A stretch of DNA of 64,000 nt. It comes from Chamaelirium japonicum (Eukaryota > Streptophyta > Magnoliopsida > Liliales > Melanthiaceae). The translations under genes were made by a program, and so were the position numbers. The notes beneath the pieces are model-generated. The model was not told the origin of the DNA. It worked only from the letters and a program-made list of their open reading frames with translations, and ran no database searches. Positions 47,901 through 62,276 of this stretch are shown one piece after another (position 1 is the stretch's first letter; the number at the start of each line of letters is the position of its first letter). The stretch lies in assembly GCA_947650365.1 (NCBI GenBank), contig CANTAL010000099.1, positions 372,001-436,000 of the forward strand, written 5' to 3'.

Positions 47901-50900
47901 TCCATTCTAATTCTTTCGTATGATCCATTCTAATTCATTCATATAATCCATTCTAATTCATTCGTACGATCCATTCTAATTCCTTCGTACGAATGTATCT
48001 ACTCTAATTCATTCATACGATCCATTCTAATTCATTCGCACGATCCATTCTAATTCATACGTACAATCCATTCTAATTCATTCATATGATCCATTCTAAT
48101 TCATTCGTACGATCCATTCTAATTCATTCGCACGATCTATTCTAATTCATTCATACAATCCATTCTATTTCATTCGTACGATCCATTCTAATTCATTCGC
48201 AAGATCCATTCTAATTCATTCGCAAGATCCATTCAAATTCATTCATACGATCCAATCTAATTCATTCATACGATCCATTCAAATTCATTAATATGATCCA
48301 ATCTAATTCATTCATACGATCCATTCTAATTCCTTCGTATGATCCATTCTAATTCATACGATCCATTCATATTCATTCGCACGAATGTATCCATTCTAAT
48401 TCATTCGTACGATCCATTCTAATTCATTTGTACGAATGTATCCACTCTAATTCATTCATACGATCCATTCTAATTCATTCGCACGAATGTATCCGTTCCA
48501 ATTCATTCGTACGATCCATTCTAATTCATTCACACAATCTATTCTAATTCATTCGTACGATCAATTCTAATTCTAAATTAGAATGGATCGTATGACTGAA
48601 TTAGAATAGATTGTGCGAATGAATTAGAATGGATCGTACGAATGAATTAGAATGGATATATTCGTGCGAATGAATTAGAATGGATCGTATGAATGAATTA
48701 GAATCGATCGTACGAATGAATTAGAATGGATCATGCGAATGAATTAGAATGGATCATGCGAATGAATTTGAATGGATCGTACGAATGAAATAGAATGGAT
48801 TGTATGAATGAGATAGAATGGATCGTACGAATGAATTAGAATGGATTGTACGAATGAAATAGAATAGATCGTACGAATGAATTAGAATGGATCGTGTGAA
48901 TGAATTAGAATGGATCGTACGAATGAGTAAGAATGGATCGTACGAATGAATTAGAATGGATTGAATTAGAATGAATCGTATGAATGAATTAGAATGGATA
49001 CATTCGTGCGAATGAATTAGAATGGATCGTATGAGTGTGAATGAATTAGAATGGATCGTGCGAATGAATTAGAATGGATCGTATTAATGAATTAAAATGG
49101 ATCGTGCGAATGAATTAGAATGGATCGTACGAATGAGTAAGAATGGATCGTGCGAATGAATTAGAATGGATCATATGAATGAATTAGAATGGATCGTATG
49201 AATGAATTAGAATGGATCGTGCGAATAAATTAGAATGGATCGTATGAATGAATTAGAAAAGATTGTGCGAATGAATTAGAATGGATCGTACGAATGAATT
49301 AGAATGGATACATTCGTGCGAATGAATTAGAATGGATCGTATGAATGAATTAGAATCGATCGTACGAATGAATTAGAATGGATCATGCGAATGAATTAGA
49401 ATGGATCGTGCGAATGAATTAGAATGGATCGTACGAATGAAATAGAATGGATTGTATGAATGAGATAGAATGGATCGTACGAATGAATTAGAATGGATAC
49501 ATTCATGCGATTGAATTAGAATGGATCATACGAATGAATTAGAATGGATTCATTCGTGCGAATGAATTAGAATGGATCGTACGAATGAGTAAGAATGGAT
49601 CGTACGAATGAATTAGAATGGATTGAATTAGAATGAATCGTACGAATGAATTAGAATAGATCGTACGAATGAATTAGAATGGATCGTACGAATGAATTAG
49701 AATGGATTGAATTAGAATGAATCGTACGAATGAATTAGAATGAATCATACCGTACGAATGAATTAAAATGGATCATACGAAGGAATTAGAATGGATCATA
49801 CGAAGGAATTAGAATGGATCAAACGAATGAATTAGAATGGATCGTATGAAGGAATTAGAATGGATCGTACGAAGGAATTAGAATGGATAGTACGAATGAA
49901 TTAGAATGGATACCTTCGTGCAAATGAATTAGAATGGATCATACGAATGAGTAAGAATGGATCGTACGAATGAAATAGAATGGATCGTATGAATGAATTA
50001 GAATGGATCGTGCGAATGAATTAGAATGGATCGTACGAATGAATTAGAATAGATTGTGCGAATGAATTAGAATGGATTGCACTAATGAATTAGAATGGAT
50101 CGTACGAATGAATTAGAATGGATCGTATGAATGAATTAGAATGGATCGTGCGAATGAATTAGAATGGATCGTACGAATGAAATAGAATGGATTCGCACGA
50201 ATGTATCCATTCTAATTCATTCGTACGATCCATTCTAATTCATTCATACAATCTATTCTAATTCATTCGCACGATCCATTCGCATTCACTCAAACGATCC
50301 ATTCTAATTTATTCATATGATCCATTCTAATTCATTCGCACGAATGTATCCATTCTAATTCATTTGTACGAATGTATCCACTCTAATTCATTCATACGAT
50401 CCATTCTAATTCATTCGCACGAATGTATCCATTCCAATTCATTCGTACGATCCATTCTAATTCATTCGCATAATCTATTCTAATTCATTCGTACGATCAA
50501 TTCTAATTCATTAGCATGATCCATTCTAATTCATTCGTATGATCTATTCTAATTCATTCGTACGATCCATTCTAAATCCTTCGTATGATCCATTCTAATT
50601 CATTCGTACGATCAATTCTAATTCATATGATCCATTCTAATTCATTCGCACAATCTATTGTAATTCATTCGTACGAAGGTATCCATTCCAATTCATTCGT
50701 ACGATCCATTCTAATTCATTCGCACAATCTATTCTAATTCATTCATACGATCCATTCTAATTCATTCGCATGAATGTATCCATTCTAATTCATTCGTACG
50801 ATCCATTCTAATTCATTCGCACAATCTATTCTAATTCATTCATACGATCCATCCTAATTCATTCGCACGAATGTATCCATTCTAATTCAATCATACAATC

Positions 50901-53499
50901 CATTCTATTTCATTCGTACGATCCATTCTTACTCATTCGTACGATCCATTCGTATCCATTCTAATTCATTCGTACGATCTATTCTAATTCATTTATACGA
51001 TCTAATCTAATTCATTCATACAATCCATTCTAATTCATTCATACGATCGTACGAATGAAATAGAATGGATCGTACGAATGAATTAGAATAGATTGTGCGA
51101 ATGGATTAGAATGGATCGTATGAATGAATTAGAATGGATCGTGCGAATGAATTAGAATGGATCATACGAATGAATTAGAATAGATTGTGCGAATGAATTA
51201 GAATGGATCGTACGAATGAATTAGAATGGATCGTACGAATGAATTAGAATGGATCGTATGAATGAATTAGAGTGGATCATATGAATGAATTAGAATGGAT
51301 CGTATGAATGAATTAGAAGGGATCGTGCAAATGAATTAGAATGGATCGTGCGAATGAATTAGAATGGATCGTACGAATGAATTAGAATGGGTCGTACAAA
51401 TGAATTAGAATGGATACACGATCCAGATCCATTCTAATTCATTCGCACAATCTATTCTAATTCATTCGTAGGATCCATTCTAATTCATTACTACGATCCA
51501 TTCTAATTCATTCATACGATCCATTCTAATTCATTCATATGATCCATTCTAATTCATTCGCACGATCCATTCTAATTCATTCATATGATCCATTCTAATT
51601 CATTCGCACGATCCATTCTAATTCATTCATATGATCCATTCTAATTCATTCGTACGGTATGATTCATTCTAATTCATTCGTACGATTCATTCTAATTCAA
51701 TCCATTCTAATTCATTCGTACGATCCATTCTAATTCATTCGTACGATCCATTCTAATTCCTTCGTACGATTCATTCTAATTCAATCCATTCTAATTCATT
51801 TGTACGATCCATTCTTACTCATTCGTACGATCCATTCTAATTCATTCGCACGAATGAATCCATTCTAATTCATTCGTATGATCCATTCTAATTCATTCGC
51901 ATGAATGTATCCATTCTAATTCATTCGTATGATCCATTCTATCTCATTCGTACAATCCATTCTATTTCATTTGTACGATCCATTCTTATTCATTCGCACG
52001 ATCCATTCTAATTCATTCGCATGATCCATTCTAATTCATTCGTACGATCGATTCTAATTCATTCGTACGATCCATTCTAATTCATTCGCACAATCTATTC
52101 TAATTCATTCGTACGATCCATTCTAATTCATTCGCACGATCCATTCTAATTCATTCATACGATCCATTCTATTTCATTCGTACGATCCATTCTAACTCAT
52201 TCGTACGATCCATTCTAATTCATTTGCACGAAGGTATCAATTCTAATTCATTCGTATTATCCATTCTAATTCCTTCGTACGATCCATTCTAATTCCTTCG
52301 TATGATCCATTCTAATTCATTCGTACGATCCATTCTAATTCATTCGTACGATCCATTCTAATTCCTTCGTATGATCCATTCTAATTCATTCGTACGATTC
52401 ATTTTAATTCAATCCATTCTAATTCATTCGTACGATCCATTCTTACTCATTCGTACGATCCATTCTAATTCATTCATACGATCCAATCTAATTCATTCAT
52501 ACGATCCATTCTAATTCATTCGCACGAATGTATCCATTCTAATTCATTCGCATGATCCATTCTAATTCATTCATACAATCCATTCTAATTCCTTTGCACG
52601 AATGTATCCATTCTAATTCATTCATACGATCCATTCTAATTCATTCGTATGATCTATTCTAATTCATTCGCATGATCCATTATAATTCATTCATACGATC
52701 CAATCTAATTCATTCGTGCGAATCCATTATATTTCATTCGTACGATCCATTCTAATTCATTCGCACGATCCATTCTAATTCATTCATACGATCCATTCTA
52801 ATTCATTCGTACGATCCATTCTAATTCATTCGTACGATCCATTCTAATTCATTCGCACAATCTATTCTAATTCATTCGTACAATCCATTCTAATTCATTC
52901 GCACGATCCATTCTAATTCATTCATATGATCTATTCTATTTCATTCGTACGATCCATTCTTACTCATTCGTACGATCCATTCTAATTCATTTGCACGAAG
53001 GTATCCATTCTAATTCATTCGTACTATCCATTCTAATTGCTTCGTACGATCCATTCTAATTCCTTCGTATGATCCATTCTAATTCATTCGTACGATCCAT
53101 TCTAATTCATTCGCACAATCTATTTTAATTCATTCGTAGGATCCATTCTAATTCATTACTACGATCCATTCTAATTCATTCATACGATCCATTCTAATTC
53201 ATTCGTACGATCCATTCTAATTCATTAGCACGATCCATTCTAATTCATTCGTATGATCCATTCTAATTCATTTATACGATCCAATCTAATTCATTCATAC
53301 GATCCATTCTAATTCAATCGCACGAATGTATCCATTCTAATTCATTCGTACGATCCAATCTAATTCATTCATACAATCTACTCTAATTCATTCATACGAT
53401 CCATTCTAATTCATTCGCACGAATGTATCCATTCCAATTCATTCGTACGATCCATTCTAATTCATTCGCACAATCTATTCTAATTCATTCGTACGATCG
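44983..53499. repeat. Satellite orientation map, segment 4
   Basis: R blocks: 44983-47796 (about 2.8 kb), 48575-50195, 51049-51418. F blocks: 47798-48570, 50200-51045, 51425-53497. The R-to-F switch at about 47797 lies on CGTACG; the F-to-R switches at about 51047 and 53498 lie on CGATCG. Inside the last F block, near 52718, a short stretch of the J3 junction (CATTCGTGCGAATCC) sits between F units, a sign of recombination between junction-bearing copies. Confidence 0.85.
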
Positions 53500-56400
53500 T
53501 AGTAATGAATTAGAATGGATCCTACGAATGAATTAGAATACATTGTGCGAATGAATTAGAATGGATCTGGATCGTGTATCCATTCTAATTCATTCATACG
53601 ACCCATTCTAATTCATTCGCACGATCCATTCTAATTCATTCGTACGATCTAATCTATTTCATTCGTACAATCAATTCTAATTCATTCATACGATCCAATC
53701 TAATTCATTCATACGATCCATTCTAATTCATTCGTACGATCTATTCTATTTCATTCATATGATCCATTCTAATTCGTTTGTACGATCCTTTCTAATTCCT
53801 TCGTACGATCCATTCTATTTCATTCATATGACCCATTCTAATTCATAAGTACGATCCATTCTAATTCATTCAAACAATCTATTCTAATTCATTCGTACGA
53901 TCCATTCTTATTCATTCGCACGATCCATTCTAATTCATTCATACGATCCAATCTAATTCATTCATACGATCCATTCTAATTCATTCGTACAATCCATTCT
54001 AATTCATTCGCACGATCCATTCGCATTCACTCAAACGACCCATTCTAATTCATAAGTACGATCCATTCTAATTCATTCAAACGATCCATTCTAATTCATT
54101 CGTACGATCCATTCTAATTCATTCGCACGATCCATTCTAATTCATTCGTACGATCCATTCTAATTCCTTCGTATGATCCATTCTAATTCATTCGTACGGT
54201 ATGATTCATTCTAATTCATTCGTACGATTCATTCTAATTCAATCCATTATAATTCATTCGTACGTTCCAATCTAATTCATTCGTACGATCCATTCTTACT
54301 CATTCGTACGATCCATTCTATTTCATTCGTACAAATGAATTAGAATGGATTGTACGAATGAATTAGAATTAGAATGGATCGTACGAATGAATTAGATTGG
54401 ATCGTACGAATGAATTAGAATGGATTGAATTAGAATGAATCGTACGAATGAATTAGAATGAATCATACCGTACGAATGAATTAGAATGGATCATACGAAG
54501 GAATTAGAATGGATCGTACGAATGAATTAGAATGGATCGTGCGAATGAATTAGAATGGATCGTGCGAATGAATTAGAATGGATCGTACGAATGAATTAGA
54601 ATGGATCGTTTGAATGAATTAGAATGGATCGTACTTATGAATTAGAATGGGTCGTTTGAGTGAATGCGAATGGATCGTGCGAATGAATTAGAATGGATTG
54701 TACGAATGAATTAGAATGGATCGTATGAATGAATTAGATTGGATCGTATGAATGAATTAGAATGGATCGTGCGAATGAATTAGAATGGATCGTACGAATG
54801 AATTAGAATGGATCGTTTGAATGAATTAGAATGGATCGTACTTATGAATTAGAATGGGTCATACGAATGACATAGAATGGATCGTACGAAGGAATTAGAA
54901 AGGATTGTACAAACGAATTAAAATGGATCGTATGAATGAAATAGAATAGATCGTACGAATGAATTAGAATGGATCGTATTAATGAATTAGATTGGATCGT
55001 ATGAATGAATTAGAATGGATTGTACGAATGAAATAGATTAGATCGTACGAATGAATTAGAATGGATCGTGCGAATGAATTAGAAAGGGTCGTACGAATGA
55101 ATTAGAATGGATACACGATCCAAATCCATTCTAATTCATTCGCACAATCTATTCTAATTCATTCGTAGGATCCATTCTAATTCATTACTACGATCCATTC
55201 TAATTCATTCATACGATCCATTCTAATTCATTCGTACGATCCATTCTAATTCATTCGCACGATCCATTCTAATTCATTCGCACGAATGTATCCATTCTAA
55301 TTCATTCGTACGATCCATTTTAATTCATTTGTACGATTGTATCCACTCTAATTCATTCATACGATCCATTCTAATTCATTCGCACGAATATATCCATTCC
55401 AATTCATTCGTACGATCCATTCTAATTCATTCGCACAATCTATTCTAATTCATTCGTATGATCAATTCTAATTCATTAGCATGATCCATTCTAATTGTAC
55501 GATTGAATTAGAATGGATTGTACGAATGAGATAGAATGGATCGTATGAATGAATTAGAATGAATACATTCATGCGAATGAATTAGAATGGATCATACGAA
55601 TGAATTAGAATGGATTCATTCGTGTGAATGAATTAGAATGGATCATACGAATGAGTAAGAATGGATCGTACGAATGAATTAGAATGGATCGTACGAATGA
55701 ATTAGAATGAATCGTACGAATGAATTAGAATGGATTGAATTAGAATGCATCGTACGAATGAATTAGAATGAATCATACCGTACGAATGAATTAGAATGGA
55801 TCATACGAAGGAATTAGGATGGATCGTACGAATGAATTAGAATGGGTCGTACCGTACGAATGAATTAGAATGGCTCATACAAAGGAATTAGAATGGATCG
55901 TACGAATGAATTAGAATGGATCGTACGAATGAATTAGAATGGATCGTATGAATGAATTAGAATGGATCGTACGAATGAATTAGAATGGATACATTCGTGC
56001 GAATGAATTAGAATGGATCATATGAATGAATTAGAATGGATCGTTTGAGTGAATGCGAATGGATCGTGCGAATGAATTAGAATGGATTGTACGAATGAAT
56101 TAGAATGGATCGAACGAATGAATTAGAATGGATACATTCATGCAAAAGAATTAGAATGGATTGTATGAATGAATTAGAATGGATTACACAAATGAATTAG
56201 AATCGATACCGTACGAATGAATTAGAATGGATCGAACGAATGAATTAGAATGGATACATTCGTGCAAAAGAATTAGAATGGATTGTATGAATGAATTAGA
56301 ATGGATCGTGCGAATGAATTAGAATGGATCGTACGAATGAATTAGAATGGATACATTCGTACGAAAGAATTAGAATAGATCGTATGAATGAATTAGAATG

Positions 56401-59400
56401 GATCGTATGAATGAAATAGAATGGATCGTACGAATGAATTAGAATGGATCGTGCGAATGAATTAGAATGGATCGTACAAATGAATTAGAATGGATCGCAG
56501 TAATGAATTAGAATGGATCGTGCGAATGAATTAGAATATGGATCGTACGAAGGAATTAGAATGGATCGTACGAATGAATTCGAATGTATCCTTTCTAATT
56601 CCTTCGTCCGATCCATTCTAATTCCTTCGTACGATCCATTCTAATTCATTCGTGCGATCCATTCTAATTCATTCGCACGATCCATTCTAATTCATTCGTA
56701 CGATCCATTCTATTTCATTTATACGATCCATTCTAATTCATTCATACGATCTATTCTAATTCTTTCGCACGAATGTATCCATTCTAATTCATTCGTACGA
56801 TCCATTCTAATTCATTCGCACGATCCATTCTAATTCATTCATACAATCCATTCTAATTCTTTTGCACGAATGTATCCATTCTAATTCATTCGTTCGATCC
56901 ATTCTAATTCATTCGTACGATCCATTGTAATTCATTCGCACGATCCATTCTAATTCATGCATACGATCCAATCTAATTCATTCATACGATTCATTCTAAT
57001 TCATTCGCACGAATGTATCCATTCTAATTCATTCGTACATGTATGAATAAATTAGAATGGATCGTACGAATGAATTAGAGTTGATACATTCGTGCGAATG
57101 AATTAGAATGGATCGTACGAATGAATTAGATTGGATCGTATGAATGAATTATAATGGATCATGCGAATGAATTAGAATAGATCATACGAATGAATTAGAA
57201 TGGATCGTACGAATGAATTAGAATGGATACATTCGTGCAAAAGAATTAGAATGGATTGTATGATTGAATTAGAATGGATCGTGCGAATGAATTAGAATGG
57301 ATACATTCGTGCAAATGAATTAGAATGGATCGTATGAATAAATTAGATTGGATCGTATGAATGAATTAGAATGGATCGTGCGAATGAATTAGAATGGATC
57401 GTACGAATGAATTAGAATGGATCGTACGAATGAATTAGAATGGATCGTACGAAGGAATTAGAATTGATCGTACGAATGAATTAGAATAGATTGTGCGAAT
57501 GAATTAGAATGGATCGTACGAATGAATTGGAATGGATATATTCGTGCGAATGAATTAGAATGGATCGTATGAATGAATTAGAGTGGATACATTCGTACAA
57601 ATGAATTAGAATGGATCGTACGAATGAATTAGAATGGATACATTCGTGCGAATGAATTAGAATGGATCATATGAATGAATTAGAATGGATTCATTCGTGC
57701 GAATGAATTAGAATGGATTGAATTAGAATGGATCGTACGAATGAATTAGAATGGATCGTACGAATGAATTAGAATGGATTGAATTAGAATGGATCATACG
57801 AATGAATTAGAATAGATTGTACGAATGAATTAGAATGGATTGTACGAATGAATTAGAATGGATCGTACGAATGAATTAGAATGGATCGTACGAATGAATT
57901 AGAATGGATACATTCGTGCAAAAGAATTAGAATTGATCGTACGAATGAATTAGAATAGATTGTGCGAATGAATTAGAATGGATCGTACGAATGAATTGGA
58001 ATGGATACATTCGTGCGAATGACTTAGAATGGATCGTATGAATGAATTAGAGTGGATACATTCGTACAAATGAATTAGAATGGATCGTACGAATGAATTA
58101 GAATGGATACATTCGTACGAATGAAATAGAATGGATCGTATGAATGAATTAGAATGGATCATGGGAATGAATTAGAATGGATCGTACGAATGAATTTGAA
58201 TAGATTGTGCGAATGAATTAGAATGGATCATACGAATGAATTAGAATGGATCGTACGAATGAATTAGAATGGATCGTATGAATGAATTAGAATGGATCGT
58301 GCGAATGAATTAGAATGGATCGTACAAATGAAATAGAATGGATTCGCACGAATGTATCCATTCTAATTCATTCGTACGATCCATTCTAATTCATTCGTAC
58401 AATCCATTCTAATTCATTCACACGATCCATTCGCATTCACTCAAACGATCCATTCTAATTCATTCATATGATCCATTCTAATTCATTCGCATGAATGTAT
58501 CCATTCTAATTCATTCGTACGATCCATTCTAATTCATTTGTACGAATGTATCCACTCTAATTCATTCATACGATCCATTGTAATTCATTCGCACGAATGT
58601 ATCCATTCCAATTCATTCGTACGATCCATTCTAATTCATTAGAATGGATCGTACGAATGAGTAAGAATGGATCATACGAATGAATTAGAATGGAATGAAT
58701 TAGAATGGATCGTACGAATGAATTAGAATGGATCGTACGAATGAATTAGAATGGATTAAATTAGAATGAATCGTACGAATGAATTAGAATGAATCATACC
58801 GTACGAATGAATTAGAATGGATCATACGAAGGAATTAGAATGGATCGTACGAATGAATTAGAATGGATCGTACGAATGAATTAGAATGGATCGTACGAAG
58901 GAATTAGAATGGATCGTACGAAGGAATTAGAATGGATAGTACGAATGAATTAGAATGGATACCTTCGTGCAAATGATTTAGAATGGATCGTATGAATGAG
59001 TAAGAATGGATCGTACGAATGAAATAGAATGGATCGTATGAATGAATTAGAATGGATCATGCGAATGAATTAGAATGGATCGTACGAATGAATTAGAATA
59101 GATTGTGCGAATGAATAAGAATGGATCGTACGAATGAATTAGAATGGATCGTACGATTGAATTAGAATGGATCGTATGAATGAATTAGAATGGATCATGC
59201 GAATGAATTAGAATGAATCGTACGAATGAAATTGAGTGGATTCGCACGAATGTATCCATTCTAATTCATTCGTACGATCCATTCTAATTCATTCGTACAA
59301 TCCATTCTAATTTATTCGCACGATCCATTCGCATTCACTCAAACGATCAATTCTAATTCATTCATATGATCCATTCTAATTCATTTGCACGAATGTATCC

Positions 59401-61445
59401 ATTCTAGTTCATTCGTACGATCCATTCTAATTCATTTGTACGAATGTATCCACTCTAATTCATTCGTACGATCCATTCTAATTCATTCGTACGACCCATT
59501 CTAATTCATTCGCACGATCCATTCTAATTCATTCGTACGATCTAATCTATTTCATTCGTACAATCCATTCTAATTCATTCATACGATCCATTCTTATACC
59601 TTCGTACGATCCATTCTAATTCATTCATACGATTCATTCTAATTCAATCCATTCTAATTCATTCGTACGATCCATTCTTACTCATTCGTACGATCCATTC
59701 TAATTCATTCGGACGAATGAATCCATTCTAATTCATTCGTATGATCCATTCTAATTCATTAGCATGAATGTATCCATTCTAATAAATTCGTACAATCCAT
59801 TCTAATTCATTCATACGATCCATTCTAATTCATTCGCACGAATGTATCGATTCAAATTCATTCGTACGATCCATTCTAATTCATTCGCATGATCCATTCT
59901 AATTCATTCGTACGATCCATTCTAATTCATTTATACGATCCAATCTAATTCATTCATACAATCCATTCTAATTCATTTGTACGAATTTATCCATTCTAAT
60001 TCAATCGTACGATCCATTCTAATTCATTTGCACAATCTATTCTAATTCATTCGCACGATCTATTCTAATTCATTCGTACGATCCATTCGAATTCATTCGT
60101 ATGATCCATTCTAATTCATTCGTACGATTCATTCTAATTCAATCCATTCTAATTCATTCATACGATCCATTCTTACTCATTCGTACGATCCATTCTAATT
60201 CATTCGCACAATCCATTCTAATTCATTCGCACGATCCATTCTAATTCATTCGCATGATCCATTCTAATTCATTTGTACGATCGATTCTAATTCATTCATA
60301 CGATCTATTCTAATTCATTCGCACGAATGTATCCATTCTAATTCATTTGTACGATCCTTTCTAATTCATTCGCACAATCTATTCTAATTCATCCATACGA
60401 TCCATTCTAATGGATCGTACGTAAGAATTAGAATGGATTGTATGAATGAATTAGAATGGATCGTGCGAATGAATTAGAATGGATCGTACGAATGAATTAG
60501 AATGGATACATTCGTGCGAAAGAATTAGAATAGATCGTGCGAATGAATTAGAATGGATCGTATGAATGAATTAGAATGGATCGTATAAATGAAATAGAAT
60601 GGATCGTACGAATGAATTAGAATGGATCGTGCGAATGAATTAGAATGGATCGTACGAATGAATTAGAATGGATCGTACGAATGAATTAGAATGGATACAT
60701 TCGTGCAAATGAATTAGAATGGATCGTATGAATGAATTAGATTGGATCGTATAAATGAATTAGAATGGATCGTACGAATGAATTAGAATGGATCGTGCTA
60801 ATGAATTAGAATGGATCGTACGAATGAATTAGAATGGATAAATTCGTGCAAATGAATTATAATAGACTGTATGAATGAATTAGATTGGATCGTATAAATG
60901 AATTAGAATGGATCGTACGAATGAATTAGAATGGATCGTGCGAATGAATTAGAATGGATCGTACGAATGAATTTGAATGGATACACTCGTGCGAATGAAT
61001 TAGAATGGATCGTATGAACGAATTAGATTGTACGAAGGAATTAGAATGGATCATACGAATGAAATAAAATGGATCATAATCTAATTCATTCATACGATCC
61101 ATTCTAATTCATTCGCACAATCTATTCTAATTCATTCGTACGATCCATTCTAATTCATTCACACGATCTATTCTAATTCATTCGTACGATCCATTCTAAT
61201 TCATTCGCACGAATGTATCCATTCTAATTCATTCATACAATCTATTCTAATTCATTCATACGATCTATTCTAATTCATTCATACAATCCATTCTAATTCA
61301 TTCATACGATCCATTCTAATTCATTCATACGATCCATTCTAATTCATTCGTACGATCTATTCTATTTCATTCATACGATCCATTCTAATTCATTAATACG
61401 ATCCATTCTAATTCATTCGCACGATCCATTCTAATTCATTCACAC

Positions 61446-61499
61446 TCATACGATCCATTCTAATTCATTCGTACGAATGAATTAGAATGGATCGTATGA
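61446..61499. repeat. 54-bp perfect palindrome at an orientation switch
   Basis: The F-to-R flip is centred between 61472 and 61473 in CGTACG; bases pair without mismatch or spacer out to 61446 and 61499, checked position by position. Such a sequence can extrude as a cruciform or fold back in single-stranded DNA. Confidence 0.95.
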
Positions 61500-62136
61500 A
61501 TGAATTAGAGTGGATACATTCGTACAAATGAATTAGAATGGATCGTACGAATGAATTAGAATGGATACATTCATGCGAATGAATTAGAATGGATCATATG
61601 AATGAACTAGAATGGATCGTTTGAGTGAATGCGAATGGATCGTGCGAATGAATTAGAATGGATTGTACGAATGAATTAGAATGGATCGTACGAATGAATT
61701 AGAATGGATACATTCGTGCGAATCTATTCTATTTCATTCGTACGATCCATTCTAATTCATTCGCACGATCCATTCTAATTCATTCATACGATCCATTCTA
61801 ATTCATTTGTACGATCCCTTCTAATTCATTCGTACGATCCATTCTAATTCATTCGCACAATCTATTCTAATTCATTCGCACGATCCATTGTAATTCATTC
61901 GTACGATCCATTCTAATTCATTCGTACGATCCATTCTAATTCATTCGCACGATCTATTCTAATTCATTCGTACGATCCATTCTAATTCATTCGCACGATC
62001 CATTCTAATTCATTCATACGATCCATTCTATTTCATTCGTACGATCCATTCTTACTCATTCGTATGATCCATTCTAATTCATTTGCACGAAGGTATCCAT
62101 TCTAATTCATTCGTACTATCCATTCTAATTCCTTCG

Positions 62137-62276
62137 TACGATCCATTCTAATTCCTTCGTACGATCCATTCTAATTCATTCGTACGATCCATTCTAATTC
62201 CTTCGTACGAATGAATTAGAATGGATCGTACGAATGAATTAGAATGGATCGTACGAATGAATTAGAATGGATCGTA
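62137..62276. repeat. About 140-bp near-perfect palindrome at an orientation switch
   Basis: Centred between 62206 and 62207 on CGTACG, with no spacer. Arms of 70 bp pair with two mismatches per arm (62201 with 62212, and 62155 with 62258). This is the longest palindrome I traced by hand. Confidence 0.9.
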
